Below the pieces are notes generated by a model that made no database searches, had not been told where the DNA came from, and saw only the letters and a program-made list of their open reading frames with translations. Shown here piece after piece: positions 9,437 through 19,299 of a stretch of DNA of 64,000 bases. The stretch lies in the NCBI GenBank assembly GCA_963765135.1, contig CAVXUX010000002.1, positions 372,001-436,000 on the forward strand. The letters run 5' to 3'. The translations under genes were made by a program, and so were the position numbers. Origin of the DNA: JACVRW01 sp963765135 (GTDB taxonomy: Bacteria; Actinomycetota; Thermoleophilia; Solirubrobacterales; Thermoleophilaceae). The stretch's first letter is position 1. Every line of letters begins with the position of its first letter.

Positions 9437-10779
9437 CGCGCGTCCTGTTCATCTCGGCCGAGCCGGTCGGGGCGACGATGGCAGGCCCGCCGATCCGCGT
9501 GATGGAGCTGGCCCGGGCGGTGGCGGCCGAGTGCGAGGTGACCGTGGCCGCGCCGGCGCCGAGCGACCGCGGCGACGCTCCAGTCGAGCTGCTGGAGGCG
9601 TCGCTGTCCGACTTCGACACGCTGCTGGAGGCCGCCCGCAACCACGACGTGGTGGTCGCCCAGCGGCTGCCGCCGCAGCTGCTGCGCTACGTCGCGCGCC
9701 TCCCGGTCCGGTTCGTCGCGGACCTCTACAACCCGCAGATGATCGAGGTGCTCGAGGCCGCCGGCGACGGTGGCGGCAGCTCGCCGCGGCGGGCCTGGCG
9801 CTCGATGCTCGGCCAGTGCGCGGTGGCCGACCTGGTCATCTGCGCGAGCGAGAAGCAGCGCGACCTGTGGCTCGGCGGCATGGGTCTTGCCGGGCTGATC
9901 GACGTGGAGCGCTACCGCAGCGATCCGACCTTCCGCTCCTATGTCGACGTGGTCCCGTTCGGCCTGCCCGACGAGGCGCCGCAGGCCGCCGAGCGGGTGC
10001 TCAAGGGCGTCTGGCCCGGCATCGGCGCCGACGACCCGGTGCTGCTGTGGGCCGGCGGGGTCTGGCGCTGGCTCGACGCGATCACTCCGATCCGGGCGGT
10101 AGAGCGGCTGCGCGCCCAGGGCCACCGCGCCCACCTCGTGTTCCTCGGGGTTGGCCGGCCGGCGGTCGACCCGGCGAGCATCCCGAGCAGCGCCGACGAG
10201 GCGATCGCGTTTGCCGCCGAGCGTGGGCTCGAGGGCGAGTGCGTCCACTTCAACCGCGGCTGGGTGCCCTACGCCGAGCGGGCCGCCTACCTGCTCGAGT
10301 CGGACCTGGGTGTGTGCGCGCACTTCGACCATCTCGAGGCGCGATTCTCGTTCCGCACGCGAGTGCTCGACCACTTCTGGGCGGGGCTGCCGTCGGTCGT
10401 CTCCGCCGGCGACGCGATCGGCGAGCTGGTCGAGCGCCGCGGCCTCGGCAGCGCGGTCGCCGCCGGCGACCACGAGGCCTTCGCCGACGCCTGCGCGGCG
10501 CTGATCGGCGACCGTGAGCACTACGCGGCCACCGCCGCGCGCGTGCGCGAGCTGGCCCCCTCGCTGCGCTGGAGCAAGGTCGCCGAGCCGCTGGTGCGCT
10601 TCTGCAGCGAGCAGCGTCCGGCCCGCCGGCCTGCCCAGGCGGCGCTCGCCCGCGCCACCTACGGCCAGTACCCGGCGATCCTCGCCGACGCCCGCGAGCG
10701 GGGTGGCCTCGGCGAGCTGGCTGCGCGCGTGCCACGCCACATCTCGCGCCTGATCCGGCACAGGAGCGGCCGCGATTGA
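9433..10779 (+). CDS. Glycosyltransferase, GT-B fold (GT4-like)
   Basis: A 448-residue protein beginning TRVLFISAEPVGATMAGPPIR, the glycine-rich acceptor-side start of group 1 glycosyltransferases. The C-terminal half has LLWAGGVWRWLDAITPIRAV and a YLLESDLGVCAHFDHLEARFSFRTRVLDHFWAGLPSV-type region, split here across residues about 290-325, where the donor-binding acidic motif is expected. The product probably transfers a sugar from a nucleotide donor in the cytoplasm. It overlaps both neighbours by 4 bases (GTGA before, TTGA after), so it sits in a tightly coupled methyltransferase-glycosyltransferase-GT39 operon. Confidence 0.85.
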   Translation: MTRVLFISAEPVGATMAGPPIRVMELARAVAAECEVTVAAPAPSDRGDAPVELLEASLSDFDTLLEAARNHDVVVAQRLPPQLLRYVARLPVRFVADLYNPQMIEVLEAAGDGGGSSPRRAWRSMLGQCAVADLVICASEKQRDLWLGGMGLAGLIDVERYRSDPTFRSYVDVVPFGLPDEAPQAAERVLKGVWPGIGADDPVLLWAGGVWRWLDAITPIRAVERLRAQGHRAHLVFLGVGRPAVDPASIPSSADEAIAFAAERGLEGECVHFNRGWVPYAERAAYLLESDLGVCAHFDHLEARFSFRTRVLDHFWAGLPSVVSAGDAIGELVERRGLGSAVAAGDHEAFADACAALIGDREHYAATAARVRELAPSLRWSKVAEPLVRFCSEQRPARRPAQAALARATYGQYPAILADARERGGLGELAARVPRHISRLIRHRSGRD

Positions 10780-12017
10780 CCGACGCGGTCTCCGACCGCG
10801 GCTTCTACGTGTGGCTCGCCGGGTTCGCGGTGGTCGGCTTCGGCGTGGCGCTGGCCTACGCGCTCGGCGTCAGCCCGGACGAGATCGTCGCCGGCGACGC
10901 CACGCAATACCACCTGCTCGCACAGGGGATCGCGAACGGCGACGGCTACTCGACGCTGTCGAGCGTCCTCCAGGGCGACCCGCAGCCAACCGCCCAGCAC
11001 CCTCCTCTGTTCCCGCTCCTGCTGGCGGCGCTCGACCTGATCGGACTCGACACGCTGACCGCCCACCGCGTGGTGCTCTGCCTGTCGGCGGCCGCGGGAG
11101 TGGTGCTGATCGGGCTGCTCGGGCGCCGGGTCGCGGGGCCGCGGGCCGGGTTGCTCGCGGCGGCGATCGCGGCCGTCTACCCGGGCTTCTTCATGCTCGC
11201 CGGCGTGGCGATGGCGGAGTCGCTGTACGTGCCGCTGATCGCGCTCACGCTGCTGCTCACCTACGAGCTGATCGACCGTCCGCGGCTGGGGCTCGCAGCG
11301 TTGTTGGGCGCGCTGATCGGCCTCGCGACGCTCGACCGCACCGAGGCGGTGCTGCTGCTCCCCCTGCTGGCGCTGGCCGTCGCGCTGCGGCTTCCGGGCG
11401 CGCGCGAGCGGGTGCGGGTGGTCGCGGTCATGACCGTCGCCGCGCTGCTCGTCCTGGCGCCCTGGGTGGGCCGCAACTGGGACGCCTTCGACCGCGTCCC
11501 GCTGCTGTCGACCAACGGCGGGCTGACCGCGATGATCGCCAACTGCGAGCGCCCCTACTACGTCGACGTCGGCTTCATCGAACCCAACTGCCTCACGCGC
11601 TGCCAGCGGTTCAGGGATGACGAGCTGCGCTACTCGGACTGCGGCACTCGCGTGGCGCGCAGGTACGCGGAGGACCACCTGGGTCGGGTGCCGGTCGTGG
11701 TGGCCGCGCGCGTGGCTCGCACGTGGAACCTGTACGGGCTGGACAGGGACCTCGGGTACGCCGAGTTCGGCGGGCGCAACCGCACCTTGGGCAAGGTGGG
11801 GATCGGAATGCTCTGGGCGCTCTTGGCGCTGGCCGCGGTGGGAGCGTGGACGCTCGTGCGCGACCGCCGGCCGTTGCTGCCCCTGCTGGCGCCGCTCGTG
11901 GTGGCGAGCGTCGCCACCGCGCTCACGTTCGGGTTCAGCCAGTACCGGGTCGGCGCCGACGTGAGCCTCGTCGTGCTCGCCGCGGCCGGGCTACGATGGC
12001 CGCCGTGGCGCCGCTAG
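10776..12017 (+). CDS. GT39-like membrane glycosyltransferase
   Basis: A 413-residue multi-pass protein starting at TTG in a TTGA overlap with the previous stop. GDATQYHLLAQGIANG (about residue 43) is the acidic first-loop motif and QHPPLFPLLLAALD is the second family signature. The enzyme is expected to use a polyprenyl-phosphate sugar on the outer face of the membrane. It is one of at least three such proteins in the cluster. The C-terminus overlaps the next methyltransferase gene by 22 bases in another frame. Neither the sugar nor the acceptor can be deduced. Confidence 0.8.
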   Translation: MTDAVSDRGFYVWLAGFAVVGFGVALAYALGVSPDEIVAGDATQYHLLAQGIANGDGYSTLSSVLQGDPQPTAQHPPLFPLLLAALDLIGLDTLTAHRVVLCLSAAAGVVLIGLLGRRVAGPRAGLLAAAIAAVYPGFFMLAGVAMAESLYVPLIALTLLLTYELIDRPRLGLAALLGALIGLATLDRTEAVLLLPLLALAVALRLPGARERVRVVAVMTVAALLVLAPWVGRNWDAFDRVPLLSTNGGLTAMIANCERPYYVDVGFIEPNCLTRCQRFRDDELRYSDCGTRVARRYAEDHLGRVPVVVAARVARTWNLYGLDRDLGYAEFGGRNRTLGKVGIGMLWALLALAAVGAWTLVRDRRPLLPLLAPLVVASVATALTFGFSQYRVGADVSLVVLAAAGLRWPPWRR

Positions 12018-12643
12018 CCGAGCACGCACTCGTGGTGCGCAAGCGCACCAAGTTCTTCATGCACCCCAACCGGGCCCGCGCCCGCTGGCGCCGGCGCGCG
12101 CTGCTGAAGCTGTTCCACTCCTACCTGGACGGGCTCAAGGGCGTGGAGATCGGCGGCGCGGCGCACAACGACTTCAAGGTGGACGTGCTGAACGTGGACC
12201 GCTACGCGGAGATGGACACGGTCTACAAGGACGCCGAGCGCGAGCTCTGGGGCCGCGCCAAGCCGGTGGACATCATCGCCCCGGGCCACGAGCTGCCGCT
12301 CGACGACGACAGCTTCGACTTCGTGCTCGCGTCGCACGTGATCGAGCACATCCCGGACCCGATCGCCGCCCTGAAGGAGTGGGCGCGCGTGGCGCGCAGG
12401 TACATCGTGCTGGTGGTGCCGCACCGGGACCGCACCTTCGACCGCGACCGCCCGCTGACGCCGCTGTCCGAGCTGATCGAACGCCACGAGACCGGCTTCA
12501 CCTCCGAGGAGGACCGGCACTGGACCGTCTGGACCTGCGAGACCTTCCTGGAGCTGTGCGACCACGTCGGCTTCGAGGTGCTCGAGGCGCGCGACCCGGA
12601 TGCCAGGGACGGCAACGGCTTCGCGGTGATCCTGGCGGTCTAG
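11996..12643 (+). CDS. SAM-dependent methyltransferase (glycan-cluster type)
   Basis: A 215-residue protein. It carries LKGVEIGGAAHNDF in place of a classical motif I, then LPLDDDSFDFVLASHVIEHIPDPI, the Methyltransf_11 post-I motif, and VVPHRDRTFD. Proteins of this shape are common in O-antigen and capsule clusters. The ATG at 11996 gives a 22-base overlap with the upstream GT39-like gene; GTG 12005 is an alternative. The TAG stop shares the CTAG at 12640-12643 with the stop of the convergent glycosyltransferase. Substrate not identifiable. Confidence 0.8.
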   Translation: MAAVAPLAEHALVVRKRTKFFMHPNRARARWRRRALLKLFHSYLDGLKGVEIGGAAHNDFKVDVLNVDRYAEMDTVYKDAERELWGRAKPVDIIAPGHELPLDDDSFDFVLASHVIEHIPDPIAALKEWARVARRYIVLVVPHRDRTFDRDRPLTPLSELIERHETGFTSEEDRHWTVWTCETFLELCDHVGFEVLEARDPDARDGNGFAVILAV

Positions 12644-14719
12644 TCGAGCCCGGCCGGCTCGTCGCGCACGTCGCGCAGCGCGGCCAACTGCTGGCGCTCG
12701 CGCGCCGCGGGGCGGCGCAGCAGCGTCTTGAGGACGATCCGGTTGAGGTAGGTCACGCCAGAGATCTGGTCGTCGCGCTCGGCCGCCTCCTGGCCGCGGC
12801 GCTCGCCGATCACCGCCCGGCGCTGGCGTGCCAGCAGCTCGAACGGCTCGCCGCCGAAGGTGGGTCCGGTCGAGTGGGCGTCGAGGTGGACCACGCGCGC
12901 GTCGGGCCGGAAGACGGTCTCCACGCCCGCGTCGGCGGCGCGCAGCCCCAGGTCGAGATCCTCCGCGAACAGGAAGATGCGCTCGTCGAACGGGCCCCAG
13001 GCGCCGCAGCGTCGGGGTCGGCGCGACCAGGCACGCGCCGACGGCCCAGCCGACCCGCCGGCTGCGCTGCGAGCGCCACGGCTCGACCAGCGTGCGCAGC
13101 GGCGCGGGCAGCGCCGCCGGCGGGAGCAGCGCCTTGACCCACAGCAGCGGCGAGTCGGGGTCGAGGTGGCCGGTCTCCTGGCGCGAGCCGTCCGGCGACA
13201 GCACCGCCGGCGCCAGGATCCGCTCGGGCGCGCCAGGCGCCAGCAGGTCGGCGGCGAGATCGGCGAGCGATTCGTCGACCAGCTCGACGTCGGGGTTGAT
13301 CAGCACGCAGATCGGCTCGTCCACCTCCGCCACCCCCGCGTTCGAGGCACGGCCGAAGCCCACGTTCTCGCCCAGCTCGATGACCGTGGCCCGCGGCGCC
13401 GCGGCGCGAGCGGCGGTGGCGCTCCCATCGGCCGACCCCGAGTCCACGACGATCACGCGCGCGCCGGGCAGGTGCAGGTCGACCGAGCGGAGCAGCCTGT
13501 CCACGGCCGCCGCCGAGTTGTGCGTCACCGTGACCAGCGCCATCCCGGCGCCGTGGTGGGTCGCCGGCGTCCGGCCGCGCTCGGCGGTCGCGCCGGTCGG
13601 CCGCGCCGGTCCGCGGTCGGCCACCGCTCCGATCGCCAGCTCCGCGAAGCGCTGGCGGGCGTCGTCGGCCTCGAACCAGCCAGCGCGAGCGCGCCCGCCG
13701 GCTCCCAGCCGGTCGACCAGCTCGGGATCGGACAGCACCTCCACCAGCGCCTCAGCCGCGGCGGCGGGGTCGCCCGGGGGGTAGAGCCGGCCGCAGGTCT
13801 CGTCGACGATCTCGGCCGGCCCGCCGGCCGCGGGCGCCACCACCGGCCGGCCGCTGGCCAGCGCCTGGAGCAGGACGTTGCCGAACGGCTCGCGGTCGGC
13901 GCAGTGCAGCAGGCACCAGGCCCGCCCAATCGCCGGGCGGGGGTCGGCCAGCTCGCCCGCGAAGGTCACCCGGCCGTCCAGGTCGGGCTGGGCGGCGCGC
14001 CGGCGCAGCCGTCGAGCAGGCGCTCGCCCTCGGCGTTCATCGGGGTGCCGGCGATGGTCAGGCGCAGCCGCGGGATCCGCTCGGCGGCGCGCGCGACCGC
14101 TTCGAGCGCCAGGTCGGGGCGCTTCCACGGCATCAGCGTCCCGAGCAGCGAGCACCTCGGGGTCCTCGGCCGTCGCCCATTCGGCGTCGTACGCCGCCAG
14201 GTCGACGCCGGGGCTGATCACCGACAGGCGGTCGCCCAGGCTGCCGTCGGGATCCAGGTCGCGCGCCACGGCCTGGGAGTTGACCGACACCCGGTCGGCG
14301 CGCGTGACCGCGGCGCGCATCAGCCGGGCCACCGACGGGCTGGGCAGGAAGTCGACGTGGCGCACCAGCAGCGCCGGGCGCTGGTCGATCGCAACCGCGG
14401 CGGCGGGAGCCACGATCGCGGTGCGCATGCCCCAGGCCACCAGCAGGTCGGGCCGCACCTCGCGCATGAGCCGCCGCACGTCGCGTCCGTGCGCCGCCAG
14501 CTCGCGCCCGGCCGCGAGGCGCTCGGCTACGCCGCCGCGCAGCTCGAGCGGCCGCGCGCGCAGCGGGACGACCTGAACGCCCTCGGCGCGCGCCCGCTCG
14601 GCCAGCGCGCCCTCGGGGCACGCCAGCACCAATCCACCGGGCAGGCCGCGCGTGAAGTCGAGCAGCGTGCGCTCGGCGCCGCCCAGCAGGCCGGCGTATG
14701 TGACGGCCAGCGTCAGCAC
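12640..14719 (-). CDS. Two-domain glycosyltransferase GT4-GT2 (three apparent frameshifts)
   Basis: Read from GTG 14719, the first about 390 residues are a GT4-type enzyme: TYAGLLGGAERTLLDF at the start, LLGTLMPWKRPDLALEAV in the middle and DREPFGNVLLQALASGRPVV as the donor site. With no stop between, residues about 393 onward are a GT2 enzyme: VTVTHNSAAAVDRLLRS, VIVVDSGSADGS, and INPDVELV (DxD-like). The frame shifts near 14145 and back near 14005 inside the GT4 part, and again near 13005 inside the GT2 part, after which FDERIFLFAEDLDLG and ETVFRPDARVVHLDA lead to the stop at 12640. Sequence errors are likely. A true fusion is suggested by the uninterrupted frame across the junction, but a lost stop cannot be excluded. 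TAGTCT (14733-14728) lies 8 bases before the GTG. Confidence 0.72.
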
Positions 14720-14726
14720 GAGCGGG

Positions 14727-14733
14727 GAGACTA
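14727..14733. promoter_or_regulatory. Overlapping divergent -10 elements
   Basis: Only 20 bases separate the divergent starts at 14719 (minus) and 14740 (plus). The minus strand reads TAGTCT (14733-14728), 8 bases before its GTG. The plus strand reads GAGACT (14727-14732), 7 bases before its GTG. The two boxes lie on opposite strands of the same six to seven base pairs, so one melted region could serve both directions. This is inferred from spacing that recurs at many starts in the window. Confidence 0.5.
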
Positions 14734-14739
14734 GGGCGT

Positions 14740-16220
14740 GTGACCCGACGACTACCCGTCAGCACGGCAACGGTCGCCGTGGTCCTGTTCGTGCTCGGCG
14801 CGCTGCTGTCGGGCCTGTCGATCCGGTGGGGCATCAACCCGCACGACGAAGGGCTGATGCTGCAGGCGGGCGAGCGGATCGCCGACGGCCAGCTGCCGTA
14901 CCGCGATTTCTACGCCAACTACGGGCCCGGCCAGTACTTCCTGATCGGCGGTCTCGACTGGCTGTTCGGCCCCTCGCTGCTGACCTGGCGGATCGTCCGC
15001 GTGCTGCTCGACGCGGGGGTCGCCGTGCTCGCCTACGCACTCGTCCGCCGCGACGCGCCGGAGCCGCTGGCGCTGGGCGCGTGGCTGGCGGTGGCGGCGG
15101 CGATGGCGTACCCGAGCATCCCGCACCCCAACCCGACCGCGCTTGCGCTCGGGCTGGGCGGCCTGCTGCTCGCGCCGCGCCGCCCGGCGCTCGCCGGGGC
15201 GCTGGCCGGCCTGGCGATCGTCTTCCGGCTCGACCTGGGGTTGGCCGCGCTGGCGGGGTGGTCCTGCTCGCCTGGAGCGAGCGGCGCTCGCCCGCGGCCG
15301 CTCGCGCCGCGCTGACCGGCGTGGCCGTGGCGCTCGTCCTGATGGCGCCGGTCGTGATCGCGGCGCCGGGCGACTTCTGGGACCAGACGATCGGCTTCGC
15401 GCTCGACGAGCAGGGCCTGCAGCGCCTGCCGCTGCCCGGCGCGTGGGACGGCGGCTTCGAGCCGAACAAGATCCTGGAGCACTACTACCCCTACGTCCTG
15501 CTCGCGGCCGCCGCGCTGTGGCTGGCCGCGGCGGTGCGCGGGCGCCTGCCCGTGCGGCTCTGGGCGGCCGCGCCGCTGGCCGCCGCCGGCGTCCTCTACC
15601 TGCTGGCGCGCGCCGACGTCTACCACCTCGTGCCGCTGGCCGCGGTGCTGCCGGTGCTGCTCGCGACCGCGGCCGCGAGCGAGCGCAGCACCGCCTGGGT
15701 GGTGGCGCTCGTGCTGGCGCTGGGGCTGATCGCCGTCCAGGGCCTCGACCTCAAGCGCATCCAGCTGCTCGACCCGCCGCCGCTGGCGACGATCGACATC
15801 GACGTGGCCGACGGCGTGAAGGCGCCGCCCGCCGAGGCGCGCGCGCTGAGCGAGCTGAGCCGCTACGTGCGTTCGCGCGTACCGCCGGGCGACCCGGTCT
15901 TCGTGGCCAACCCGCGCTTCGACCTGGTCAACGTGGGCAACCCGCTCGTCTACGTGCTGGTCGGCCGCCCCAACCCCACCCGCTACGACGTGATGCAGCC
16001 CGGCGTGGTGACCACGGCGCCGGTGCAGCGCGAGATCGTCGGCGACCTCGAGCGCTCGCGGCCGCGCCTGGTGATCCGCTGGCTCAGCCCGGTCGCCGAC
16101 CACCGCGAGGACAACGGCGCCGGGCGCTCCAGCGGCGTGCGCCTGCTCGACCGCTACCTGGCGCGCGCCTACGAGCCGGCGCGCCGCTTCGGCGACTACC
16201 TCGTGCTGACCAGGCGCTGA
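14740..16220 (+). CDS. GT39-like membrane protein (one apparent frameshift)
   Basis: Starts at GTG with a first helix (TVAVVLFVLGALLSGLSI) and an acidic extracytoplasmic loop NPHDEGLMLQAGERI, then FYANYGPGQYFLIGGLDW, a combination seen in GT-C membrane glycosyltransferases. Near 15258 the frame changes (a base appears to be missing), after which VVLLAWSERRSP, further helices and a soluble tail (FVANPRFDLVNVGNP) continue to the stop at 16220. The combined product is about 490 residues, normal for the family. The gene probably encodes another polyprenyl-phosphate-sugar-dependent transferase of the cluster. Confidence 0.7.
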
Positions 16221-16230
16221 GCCCCTCGCG

Positions 16231-17525
16231 TCAGACCTGAACGTACGCCTGGCCGGCGGCGTGCCTTCTGGCGCATCGCCATGGTCAGGATCACGCTCGC
16301 GCACACGGCCTGGATCGCAGAACAGCGCGATCGCGATCGCGGTGAGGTCGTCGCCGATCGAGAGCAGCACCGCCACCTCGGCGATCACGCCGGCGCGCCA
16401 GCACGAACAGGAAGCTCGCCCTGCCCATCGCCAGCAGGTACTGCACGGACAGGTAGGAGCAGGCAAGCAGCGACATCGCGAGCCCGAGGAAGGGCAGGGC
16501 ATCGGAGGCGTCGGTGAGGTCCTCGCCGAACACGATGCGCAGCAGCGGCTCCCCGCCCACGCTGAAGATCAGCACCATCGGCACGGCCATCGCGGCGATC
16601 AGGCCGAGCGTGCGGAGCAGGATCGGTCGCGCGTCCTCGCCGGTCTTCGCGCGCCGCGCGGCCTCCGGCAGCAGGTACAGGCCGAGCCCGATCGCGATCC
16701 ACATGATCGCCTTGGCCGCCACCGCCGCCACGGCGTAGGAGCTGGCCGCGTCCTCGGAGGCCTCGTGCTTGACGATGATGATGTGCAGCTCCTGGAGGCG
16801 CCAGCAGCAGCGTCAGGCTGATCACCGGTATCCAGGCGCCGGCGAGCAGCTCGCGCAGCCGCAGGTCCTCCGCGAGCTCCGGGTTGACGCCCGCGAGCTG
16901 CCGGCGCAGCGGCACGCAGCAGGACCAGCGCGATCGCGATCAGGGCGAACGCGCTGCCGAGGAAGGCGCCGGTGACGTCGAGGCCGATCCCGACCAGGAT
17001 CAGCGCGAACGCGATCCTGGACGAGGCCTCGCCGATCAGGCTGAGGGCGACCGTGCGGTACTGCTGGAAGCCCTGCAGCACGCCGCGCAGGACCGAGACG
17101 ATCATCCAGATCATCGCCGTGACCGGGATCGCCGCCGCCGCCCATTCCTGGTCGACGTTGATCAGGGCCGCGATCAGCGACCGCAGCGGGATCGCCACCA
17201 CCGCCACGGCCACGGTGCCGACGACGAGCCGGACGAGCCAGCGATACACGCCGGCGCCGGCGTTCGGGTTGCCCTCGGCGATGTCGTGGCTGACCTCGCG
17301 GGCGGCCGCCACCTGCAGCGCCGATCCCGGGACCATCATGATGATGAACGACGAGAGCAGCACGGCCAGGTCGCCGTAGCCGGAATCGCCCAGTATGCGG
17401 GCGAACACGATCGTGAAGCCGAGCGCGAGGACGTTGGTGACGATCATCGCCACCCCGAGCTGGGCCGCGCGGCCCGTATCGCCGCGCCTCAGGTCGTCGA
17501 CGCGTTCGCGAAGGGTCACAGACAC
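16231..17525 (-). pseudogene. Oligosaccharide flippase (Wzx-like), broken by about four frameshifts
   Basis: From GTG 17525 the protein begins SVTLRERVDDLRRGDTGRAA and has family motifs ARILGDSGYGDLAVLLS and PGSALQVAAAREVS. Recognisable flippase sequence continues in other frames: RRQLAGVNPELAEDLRLR after about 16915, KAIMWIAIGLGLYLLPEA after about 16800, AGVIAEVAVLLSIGDD after about 16400, and another shift near 16310. The C-terminus cannot be fixed; candidate stops are at 16231 and 16196. Four shifts in 1.3 kb is the highest density in the window, so this could be a real pseudogene, but other clearly essential genes here also carry shifts, so poor sequence is equally possible. TACTCT (17537-17532) lies 6 bases before the start. 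Confidence 0.7.
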
Positions 17526-17578
17526 CGCGCCAGAGTACCCGCGAGCAAGCTCGCCGGGTCGCGGTAGTCTCGCCCGCC

Positions 17579-18217
17579 GTGAGCACCCTCGCGAAGGGCG
17601 ACGACGGCCGCCGGCGCTGCTGGTGGGGCGGCTCGACGCCCGACTACGTCGGGTATCACGACCAGGAGTGGGGGAGGCCGGTCACAGACGACCGCGGCAT
17701 CTACGAGCGGCTGGTGCTCGAGGGCTTCCAGTCGGGGCTCTCGTGGCTGACGATCCTGCGCAAGCGCGAGGGCTTCCGGGCCGCCTTTGCGGACTTCGAC
17801 ATCGAGACCGTGGCGCGCTTCGGCAAGCGCGACGTCACCCGCCTGCTGGCGGACGCCTCGATCGTGCGCCACCGAGGCAAGATCGAGGCCGCGATCGCCA
17901 ACGCGAAGGCGGCGGCCGCGCTCGACGTGGGGCTGGCGGAGCTGGTCTGGTCGCACGCGCCGAGCGGGCGGCGCCGGGCGCCGCGGGCGCCCGCCGACCT
18001 GCCGGCGATCACCGAGGAGTCGACGGCGCTGTCGAAGGAGCTCAAGCGGCGCGGCTTCCGCTTCGTCGGCCCGACGACCGCCTACGCGGCGATGCAGGCG
18101 TGCGGGATCGTCAACGACCACGTCGCCGGGTGCTGGGTGCGGGCCGAGGTGGAGCGTGAGCGGCGCGCCACTATCCTGGGGCGGGGATGGATGAACGAGC
18201 GCTCGCCGAGCGCCTGA
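17579..18217 (+). CDS. tag: DNA-3-methyladenine glycosylase I
   Basis: A 212-residue protein matching Tag. The N-terminus has RRCWWGGSTPDYVGYHDQEW, holding the first zinc Cys and His and the conserved YHDxEWG. GLSWLTILRKREGFR is the helix-hairpin region, and GIVNDHVAGCW supplies the second His/Cys zinc pair. The enzyme excises 3-methyladenine from alkylated DNA to start base-excision repair. The start GTG has TAGTCT (17565-17570) 8 bases upstream. It lies within the glycan region but is unrelated to it by function, and overlaps the following peptidase gene by 31 bases. Confidence 0.95.
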   Translation: MSTLAKGDDGRRRCWWGGSTPDYVGYHDQEWGRPVTDDRGIYERLVLEGFQSGLSWLTILRKREGFRAAFADFDIETVARFGKRDVTRLLADASIVRHRGKIEAAIANAKAAAALDVGLAELVWSHAPSGRRRAPRAPADLPAITEESTALSKELKRRGFRFVGPTTAYAAMQACGIVNDHVAGCWVRAEVERERRATILGRGWMNERSPSA

Positions 18218-19299
18218 TCACCTACGACACGTCCACCCTCGAGGGCATGCAGAGTGCCGCCGGCTTCGTGAAGGGCTGGCTCGAGGCGCGTGACGTGGAG
18301 GTGACGGGCACGATGCACAACGGCCGGCCGGTGCTGGCCGCCACGGTCGGCCCCGCCAGCGCGCCGACGATCGTCCTGCACGGCCACCTCGACGTGGTCC
18401 CCGCGCGCCCCGAGCAGTTCTCGCCCCGCCTCGACGGCGACCGCCTGTTCGGGCGCGGCGCCTACGACATGAAGGGCGGGCTCGCCGCGATGATGCTCGC
18501 GGTGCACGATCTCGCCCGCCAGGACGGCGTGCGGGTGCACTTCGTATGCGTAGCCGACGAGGAGTCCGAGGAGCTCGAGCAGCGCGGGTCTGACTACCTG
18601 GTCGAGCAGGGCTACCTGGGCGACTTCGCGATCACAGGCGAGCCCACCGACATGCACATCGGCATCCAGGCCAAGGGGGTGCTGGCGATGCGCATCGAGG
18701 TCACCGGCAAGGCCGCCCACGGCTCCACCCCCTGGATCGGTGACAACGCCGTGCTCAAGGCGATCGACGTCTTCCGCCAGATCGAGATCCTGCCCTTCGC
18801 GCGCGAGTCGTCCGACCTGTTCGACCGGCCCTCGATCAACCTCGGCCGGATCGTGGGCGGCGACGCGCTCAACAAGGTGCCCGACCTGTGCGCGATCGAC
18901 GTGGACGTGCGCTACCTCCCGGGCCAGGACGCCGACGAGATCCGCGCCGCGGTGGACGAGCTGCCCGACGCGCGCGTCGTGAAGGTGTTCCACCGGCGGC
19001 CCGCGATCGTCGAGCGCGACAACCCCTTCGTCCAGGCGCTGGGCGAGGCGATCGCCCGGGTGGCGCCGCCCGACGGCGAGCAGCTCTCGGTCGGCCGCGA
19101 CGGGGCCTCGGACGCGATCTCCTTCCTCGAGGCGGGCGTCCCGGCGGTCGAGTGCGGCCCCATCGGCGCCGGCCACCACGGTCCCGAGGAGTGGGTGTCG
19201 GTCCGGTCGCTCGGGGAATATCGACAGGCGCTGGTCGAGTTCGTGAACCTGCTCCCGGCCCGGCTGGGCAAGGACGAGCGCCCGCTGCGAATCGCCTGA
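18187..19299 (+). CDS. M20 family metallopeptidase/deacylase (ArgE/DapE/ACY1 type)
   Basis: A 370-residue zinc hydrolase. HGHLDVVP holds the first metal His and the Asp, GRGAYDMKGG holds the bridging Asp, ADEESEE the catalytic Glu, TGEPTDMH a further metal ligand, HGSTPW the dimerisation-domain His, and GAGHHGPEEW the last His. Such enzymes remove acyl groups or cleave small peptides; whether this one is a succinyl-diaminopimelate desuccinylase, acetylornithine deacetylase or another type cannot be decided. The ATG overlaps the end of tag; TATCCT (18172-18177) is a candidate -10 box. The LCP gene follows with a TGATG overlap. Confidence 0.88.
   Translation: MDERALAERLITYDTSTLEGMQSAAGFVKGWLEARDVEVTGTMHNGRPVLAATVGPASAPTIVLHGHLDVVPARPEQFSPRLDGDRLFGRGAYDMKGGLAAMMLAVHDLARQDGVRVHFVCVADEESEELEQRGSDYLVEQGYLGDFAITGEPTDMHIGIQAKGVLAMRIEVTGKAAHGSTPWIGDNAVLKAIDVFRQIEILPFARESSDLFDRPSINLGRIVGGDALNKVPDLCAIDVDVRYLPGQDADEIRAAVDELPDARVVKVFHRRPAIVERDNPFVQALGEAIARVAPPDGEQLSVGRDGASDAISFLEAGVPAVECGPIGAGHHGPEEWVSVRSLGEYRQALVEFVNLLPARLGKDERPLRIA

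Noticed and set aside
17526..17578. tag gene as part of the glycan cluster function
   Set aside because: It has its own leaderless promoter and is a DNA repair enzyme; the placement looks incidental.
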